DNA of 64,000 nucleotides from Pseudorhodobacter aquimaris (GTDB lineage Bacteria > Pseudomonadota > Alphaproteobacteria > Rhodobacterales > Rhodobacteraceae), in NCBI RefSeq assembly GCF_001202025.1, contig NZ_LGHS01000076.1:186001-250000 (forward strand). The letters run 5' to 3'. Both the position numbers and the translations under genes were made by a program. Position 1 is the stretch's first letter. The number at the start of each line of letters is the position of its first letter. Of the stretch, positions 59,745 through 64,000 are shown one piece after another. The notes beneath the pieces are model-generated. The model did no database searches, was not told the DNA's origin, and saw only the letters and a program-made list of their open reading frames with translations.

Positions 59745-60463
59745 GGCAGACCGTAACCATAGCGCGCAATCACATCGCGGGCGGCATCGCTAGTGAGGTA
59801 TTCCAGAAACCCTTGGGCGGCGGCATTCTCCTTGCCGTGCGCCAGCAAGATCGCATCCTGACGGATGGCGGTGTAGAGGTCGGGTGAGACATCCCAGATA
59901 TAGCCAGTCACCTCACCCGCCAAGGCGGATCGCGCGACAAAGCCCGCATCGGCCGCGCCCGATTGCACAAGGGCAAAACTCTGTCCAATATTCTGGCCCA
60001 TCACGATTTTATCATTGACCGCCTCAAACAGCCCCATCGCCTCTAGCGCAGATTTCGCCGCCGCCCCATAGGGGGCAAGATCGGGGTTGGCGATGGCGAT
60101 ATGGCGGATGTTTTGATCCACCAGTAAATCCTCGGCTGTCATATCGGCGAGCATTTCTGGTGCCCAAAGGGTCAGCACGCCAAAGGCATAGGGGGCGGCT
60201 GTACCGTGGCCCTCAGCGGCCAATCGCGCGGGGGTGGCCGCATCGGCCGAAAGCAACAGATCAAAGGGCGCACCTTGGGATATCTGCGCATAAAGCTTGC
60301 CGGTAGAGCCGGTGGTGATCTGTACCTCATGCCCCGATTGCGCGTTGAAACCATCCGCCAGCTCGGCCGCGGCCTCGGCAAAATTGGCAGCGACAGCGGC
60401 AAGGGCGGTATCGGCCTGGGCGGGTGCGGCAAGCAAAAGCAGGGCGAGGGTGGGGCGGTACAT
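59741..60463 (-). CDS. modA: Molybdate ABC transporter binding protein ModA
   Basis: ModA is the periplasmic molybdate/tungstate receptor. The 240-residue protein starts at ATG 60463 after AGGA and has a short signal peptide (RPTLALLLLAAPAQADT). Binding segments are AAVAANFAEAAAELADGF, ITTGSTGKLYAQISQGAPFDLLLSADAATP and ADAGFVARSALAG. These match the oxyanion-binding loops of ModA. An inverted repeat lies 17-40 bases upstream of the start. It leads modABC on the minus strand. Confidence 0.94.
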   Translation of the reverse strand: MYRPTLALLLLAAPAQADTALAAVAANFAEAAAELADGFNAQSGHEVQITTGSTGKLYAQISQGAPFDLLLSADAATPARLAAEGHGTAAPYAFGVLTLWAPEMLADMTAEDLLVDQNIRHIAIANPDLAPYGAAAKSALEAMGLFEAVNDKIVMGQNIGQSFALVQSGAADAGFVARSALAGEVTGYIWDVSPDLYTAIRQDAILLAHGKENAAAQGFLEYLTSDAARDVIARYGYGLP

Positions 60464-60479
60464 TGCTGATTTCCTGTTA

Positions 60480-60503
60480 CGACATGTTCGGGCGAACATA
60501 TCG
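60480..60503 (-). promoter_or_regulatory. Mo-box-like inverted repeat upstream of modA
   Basis: Two 11-base arms separated by 2 bases, CGACATGTTCG and CGAACATATCG, form an inverted repeat with one mismatch. It lies between the ModE-like gene and modA. ModE sites are known inverted repeats beginning CG-x-TATAT; here the arms read CGATATGTTCG on the minus strand. The placement over the modA promoter region suggests that the neighbouring ModE-like protein represses modABC when molybdate is plentiful. Confidence 0.65.
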
Positions 60504-60527
60504 ATAGGCGGGTTTGTCTTGCAAGCG

Positions 60528-60887
60528 TTATTTCCCGTCATGCATATCGACCGCCAAGGATTGCAATGCCTCGATGTCTTGGGCGCCCGCCTTGGCCAAA
60601 ATGGCCTCCAGATTGCGGAAATGTGCCAAAACGGCAATGCCGGTTTCGGTCAGCCGTGCGCCACCGCCCGCCGAACCACCCCGGCTGCTGTCGACCAGGG
60701 GGGTCTTGAATCCGCTGTTCAGCGCCTCGACCAAAGACCACGCGCGCCGATAGCTCATACCCGTCTTGCGACCTGCGGCAGAAATGGAGCCATGCTCGGC
60801 AATCGCCTCCAACAGATCGGCGCGACCGGGGCCGAACATGGAGGCGGGACCGAAATGCAGGCGAAGGCGAAGACGGGTTTCGGGCAT
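60528..60887 (-). CDS. ModE-like winged helix regulator, DNA-binding domain only
   Basis: The 119-residue protein matches the N-terminal DNA-binding domain of Mod[37 protein letters not shown], followed by the wing region [21 protein letters not shown]. The two C-terminal molbindin domains of full-length ModE (about 260 residues) are absent, and no molybdate-binding Ser-Ala-Arg-Asn-type motif follows. It lies upstream of modA on the same strand. An in-frame ATG at 60920 is an alternative start. It diverges from tgt. Confidence 0.88.
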   Translation of the reverse strand: MPETRLRLRLHFGPASMFGPGRADLLEAIAEHGSISAAGRKTGMSYRRAWSLVEALNSGFKTPLVDSSRGGSAGGGARLTETGIAVLAHFRNLEAILAKAGAQDIEALQSLAVDMHDGK

Positions 60888-61000
60888 GGCGCGGCCTTTT
60901 GTTGGAGCTGCACCCAACATCGGCAAAGCGGAGCGCGGTTGCAAGGCTTGGCTTTTGGCGCGCGGCACGGCAAAAGGGGCCAGAGCAACAGGGGCGGCGG

Positions 61001-62131
61001 ATGACACAACGGTTCAGCTTTGAGGTAGAGGCCCGCGACGGGCGCGCGCGAAAAGGGGTTATTTCCACCCCGCGCGGAGAAATTCGCACGCCGGCCTTTA
61101 TGCCCGTGGGCACGGCGGCCACGGTCAAGGCGATGATGCCGGAATCGGTGCGCGCCACCGGGGCCGATATCTTGCTGGGTAACACCTATCATTTGATGCT
61201 GCGCCCGACGGCGGAACGGATCGCGGCTTTGGGCGGGCTGCATAAATTCATGAATTGGGACAGGCCGATCCTGACCGATTCCGGCGGCTTTCAGGTGATG
61301 AGCCTTGCCAGCCTGCGCAAGCTGACCGAGGAAGGCGTGCGCTTTGCCAGCCATATCGACGGCTCCAAACATATGCTCAGCCCTGAGCGCAGCATGGAGA
61401 TCCAGAAGCTGCTCGGGTCGGATATCGTGATGTGTTTCGATGAATGTCCGGCGCTGCCTGCGACGGATGCCGAGGTGGCGAAATCCATGGCGCTCTCTAT
61501 GCGGTGGGCACAGCGGTCGCGCGATGCCTTTGGCGACCGGCCGGGGCATGCGCTTTTCGGGATTCAGCAAGGCGGTGTGACACGCGATTTGCGCGCCGAG
61601 AGCGCCGAGGCCTTGCGCGCCATTGAATTTGACGGCTATGCGGTGGGCGGTCTGGCCGTGGGCGAGGGGCAGGAGGCGATGTTTGGTGTGCTTGACTATG
61701 CGCCCGATATGCTGCCCGAGGATAAACCGCGTTACCTGATGGGCGTGGGCAAGCCCGATGATATCGTCGGCGCCGTAGAGCGCGGGATCGACATGATGGA
61801 TTGCGTTTTGCCCTCACGCTCGGGGCGCACGGGACAGGGCTGGACGCGTCACGGTCAGGTGAATATGCGCAATGCCCGCCACAAGGATGACCCGCGCCCC
61901 TTGGATGAGGCCTGTGGCTGTCCGGCTTGCCGCAACTATTCGCGGGCCTATTTGCATCATGTGATCAAAGCCGACGAGATTATCGGATCGATGCTTTTGA
62001 CATGGCATAACCTACATTACTATCAAGATCTTATGGCGGGTATGCGAGACGCCATCTCAACTGGCACATTGGCCGCTTTTGTCGCGGAGTTTCATGCAAA
62101 ACGGGCGGAGGGTGACATTGAACAACTCTGA
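61001..62131 (+). CDS. tgt: tRNA-guanine transglycosylase
   Basis: Tgt exchanges guanine for preQ1 at the wobble position of tRNAs for Asp, Asn, His and Tyr. The 376-residue protein has the catalytic [10 protein letters not shown] segment (Asp), [22 protein letters not shown], and [14 protein letters not shown] with the nucleophile region. The zinc site is [20 protein letters not shown] 61001 follows GGGGCGGC; an upstream start at 60899 would run through the ModE region. It precedes ccmABC by 15 bases. Confidence 0.96.
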   Translation: MTQRFSFEVEARDGRARKGVISTPRGEIRTPAFMPVGTAATVKAMMPESVRATGADILLGNTYHLMLRPTAERIAALGGLHKFMNWDRPILTDSGGFQVMSLASLRKLTEEGVRFASHIDGSKHMLSPERSMEIQKLLGSDIVMCFDECPALPATDAEVAKSMALSMRWAQRSRDAFGDRPGHALFGIQQGGVTRDLRAESAEALRAIEFDGYAVGGLAVGEGQEAMFGVLDYAPDMLPEDKPRYLMGVGKPDDIVGAVERGIDMMDCVLPSRSGRTGQGWTRHGQVNMRNARHKDDPRPLDEACGCPACRNYSRAYLHHVIKADEIIGSMLLTWHNLHYYQDLMAGMRDAISTGTLAAFVAEFHAKRAEGDIEQL

Positions 62132-62146
62132 CACCGGGGGGATGGA

Positions 62147-62779
62147 ATGGACCTGCATGTAACCGATCTGGCCGTTGCCCGAGGCGGGCTGACGGTGCTG
62201 GAGGGGGTCGGGTTTTCCCTTTTGCCGGGGCGGGCCTTGGTGCTGCGTGGACCCAATGGGATTGGCAAGACCACCCTGCTGCGCACGATTGCGGGGCTGC
62301 AACCGGCGGTGGCGGGTAGTATTTCGGCGGGTGCCGAGGCCATCGCCTATGCCGCCCATGCCGACGGGTTGAAAGCCACGCTGACAGTCACCGAAAACCT
62401 TGCCTTTTGGGCCGCGATCTATGGCACCGATCAGGTCGGGCCTGCCTTGGAACAGATGAACCTTGTAGAGCTGCGCGACCGTCAGGCCGCGAACCTTTCG
62501 GCGGGACAGAAACGGCGGCTGGGGTTGGCGCGGCTTTTGGTGACGGGGCGGCCGGTCTGGGTGTTGGATGAGCCGACGGTCTCGCTTGATCTGGCATCGG
62601 TGGCGCTGTTTGGCGATGTGATGCGCGGGCATCTGGCGCGGGGCGGATCGGCGCTGATCGCCACCCATATCGATCTGGGGCTAGAGGCCGATGTGCTGGA
62701 GCTTGGCCCCTACCGTGCCCAAATCGGCGCGGGCAACGGCGGTGCTTTTGATGCTGCCTTTGGTGAGGATTTCGCATGA
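62147..62779 (+). CDS. ccmA: Heme exporter ATP-binding protein CcmA
   Basis: CcmA is the ATPase of the CcmABCD complex that releases heme-loaded CcmE during cytochrome c maturation. The 210-residue protein has Walker [35 protein letters not shown], Walker [13 protein letters not shown] and a His switch ATHIDLGL. It begins 15 bases after tgt and its stop overlaps the ccmB start by 4 bases. Confidence 0.95.
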   Translation: MDLHVTDLAVARGGLTVLEGVGFSLLPGRALVLRGPNGIGKTTLLRTIAGLQPAVAGSISAGAEAIAYAAHADGLKATLTVTENLAFWAAIYGTDQVGPALEQMNLVELRDRQAANLSAGQKRRLGLARLLVTGRPVWVLDEPTVSLDLASVALFGDVMRGHLARGGSALIATHIDLGLEADVLELGPYRAQIGAGNGGAFDAAFGEDFA

Positions 62780-63432
62780 TTGCGCTGTTGATCCGGGATA
62801 TGCGGCTGGCGATGCGGGCGGGGGGCGGCTTTGGCCTTGGTCTTGCGTTTTTCCTGTTGGTGGCGGTGCTGGTGCCGCTGGGTGTCGGGCCGGAAAGCGC
62901 CACTTTGGCCAAGATCGCGCCGGGGATCCTTTGGGTCGGCGCGCTTCTGGCCTGTCTGCTCAGCCTTGACCGGCTGTTCGCGCTGGATTTCGAGGATGGC
63001 TCTTTGGACCTTCTGGTCACGGCGCCGATCCCGCTGGAGGGTGTGGTGGCGATCAAGGCGCTGGCGCATTGGGCGGTGACGGGCCTGCCGTTGACGCTTG
63101 TGGCGCCGGTCTTGGGGATCTTGCTGAACCTGCCTGATGCGGGGTTCTACTGGCTTGTGGTGTCGCTGTTGTTGGGGACGCCGGCCCTGTCGATGATCGG
63201 GGCCTTTGGGGCTGCGTTGACCGTGGGATTGAAACGTGGCGGGCTTTTGCTGTCGCTTTTGGTGCTGCCGCTTTATGTGCCCACCCTGATTTTCGGGGCC
63301 GAGGTCGTTAAACGCGGAGCCGAGGGGATGGCAACCTCCACCCCGCTTGCCCTTTTGGCGGCCATTACGGCGGGGGCATCGGCGCTGTTGCCATTTGCCG
63401 CAGCCGCTGCAATTCGTATCAACCTTCGGTGA
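62776..63432 (+). CDS. ccmB: Heme exporter protein CcmB
   Basis: CcmB is the membrane subunit that works with CcmA and CcmC. The 218-residue protein has six hydrophobic segments, starting with [20 protein letters not shown]. Family hallmarks are [29 protein letters not shown] and [18 protein letters not shown] 62776 overlaps the ccmA stop. A 50-base gap separates it from ccmC. Confidence 0.95.
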   Translation: MIALLIRDMRLAMRAGGGFGLGLAFFLLVAVLVPLGVGPESATLAKIAPGILWVGALLACLLSLDRLFALDFEDGSLDLLVTAPIPLEGVVAIKALAHWAVTGLPLTLVAPVLGILLNLPDAGFYWLVVSLLLGTPALSMIGAFGAALTVGLKRGGLLLSLLVLPLYVPTLIFGAEVVKRGAEGMATSTPLALLAAITAGASALLPFAAAAAIRINLR

Positions 63433-63482
63433 AGACTGTGATAAGCCTTGTCGTCGAAATTATGAAAGTCTAGCTAATCGCC

Positions 63483-64000
63483 ATGTCACTTTGGGAATAT
63501 GCAAATCCGCAGAAATTCATGCAGCTGTCGCGCAGGGTCTTGCCCTTTGTTGCGGCGGCCTCGGTTTTATGCCTGCTCGGGGGGCTGGCTTGGGGGTTTT
63601 TCGGCACGCCGGATGACTACAAGCAAGGGTCGACGGTCAAGATCATCTACCTGCATGTGCCCGCCGCGATGATGGCGATCAATGCCTGGGTGATGATGCT
63701 GGCGGCCTCGCTGGTCTGGCTGATCCGGCGGCACCATGTGTCGGCGCTGGCGGCCAAGGCGGCGGCGCCCGTGGGGCTTACCTTTACGCTGATCGCACTG
63801 GCGACGGGCGCGCTTTGGGGTCAGCCGATGTGGGGCACATGGTGGGCGTGGGACCCGCGGCTGACCAGCTTTTTGATCCTCGCGCTGTTCTACCTTGGAT
63901 ATATGGCACTTTGGCAGGCGGTGGATGATCCCGATACGGCGGCCGATCTGACGGGGGTTTTATGCATCGTGGGATCGGTCTTTGCGCTGTTGTCCCGCTA
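63483..64000 (+). CDS. ccmC: Heme transporter CcmC, 3' end outside window
   Basis: CcmC binds heme at the membrane and loads it onto CcmE. The frame opens at ATG 63483 (SLWEYANPQKFMQLSRRVLP) and runs off the end of the window after about 172 residues. Membrane segments, the heme-ligand His in IIYLHVPAAMMAI and the signature tryptophan-rich WGTWWAWDPRLTSFLIL motif are present. The missing part would carry the last membrane segments and a second conserved His. Confidence 0.95.
   Translation, partial: MSLWEYANPQKFMQLSRRVLPFVAAASVLCLLGGLAWGFFGTPDDYKQGSTVKIIYLHVPAAMMAINAWVMMLAASLVWLIRRHHVSALAAKAAAPVGLTFTLIALATGALWGQPMWGTWWAWDPRLTSFLILALFYLGYMALWQAVDDPDTAADLTGVLCIVGSVFALLSR

Noticed and set aside
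1-64000. tRNA, rRNA, CRISPR array, prophage or insertion sequence
   Set aside because: I looked for tRNA-like cloverleaf ends, regularly spaced repeats, transposase or integrase motifs and terminal inverted repeats and found none that I could support. Base composition and coding style look even across the window.

Overview
The window comes from the chromosome of an alphaproteobacterium, most likely a marine member of the Rhodobacterales (Roseobacter group). Evidence for this: the order murC-DUF2484-murB-ddl-ftsQ-ftsA-ftsZ followed by lpxC and bamD, a long proline-rich FtsZ tail, an SspB-type ClpXP adaptor, CobST, tgt next to ccmABC, high G+C, and tightly packed genes that often overlap by 4 bases. 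I found no rRNA, tRNA, CRISPR array, prophage or insertion sequence, and no gap above 300 bases without a gene.

Layout. 1-11302 (+): end of the division and cell wall cluster (murC partial, murB, ddl, ftsQ, ftsA, ftsZ), then lpxC, bamD and recN. 11299-12604 (-): an NTF2-like protein, a DUF1638 protein and a 48-residue hydrophobic protein coupled to it. 12679-19281: the phosphate regulon, with phoR-phoU-phoB on the minus strand diverging from pstSCAB across a four-half-site PHO box. 19571-24560 (+): a TRAP transporter in apparent operon with an OsmC-like protein and a cytochrome P450, then a DUF302 protein; a lipoprotein alpha/beta hydrolase faces them.

26006-35210 (+) holds the most unusual part: seven genes, every junction overlapping, encoding a class I-like HMG-CoA reductase, a UbiA-type prenyltransferase, a PEP-synthase-like protein that lacks its phosphohistidine loop, a BtaA-like aminocarboxypropyltransferase (DUF3419), a phytol/dolichol-kinase-like membrane protein, a GNAT-like protein and an AMP-forming acyl ligase. 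I know of no described pathway with this set. The families together suggest an isoprenoid-linked aminolipid or meroterpenoid, but the product cannot be read from the sequence.

35199-47633 (-): lysine to 5-aminovalerate genes davBA, two small conserved proteins, fumC, a SAM methyltransferase, sspB, and a peptide/opine-type ABC transporter co-transcribed with a PLP aminotransferase and a HAD hydrolase. 47824-52123 (+): a RamB/ScfR-like regulator, a small two-helix membrane protein and a sodium-symporter/histidine-kinase fusion. 52139-60887: a lipoprotein, sufE, an M24B peptidase, cobT, cobS, and modCBA with a ModE-like DNA-binding protein; modB carries an apparent one-base frameshift. 61001-64000 (+): tgt, ccmA, ccmB and the start of ccmC.
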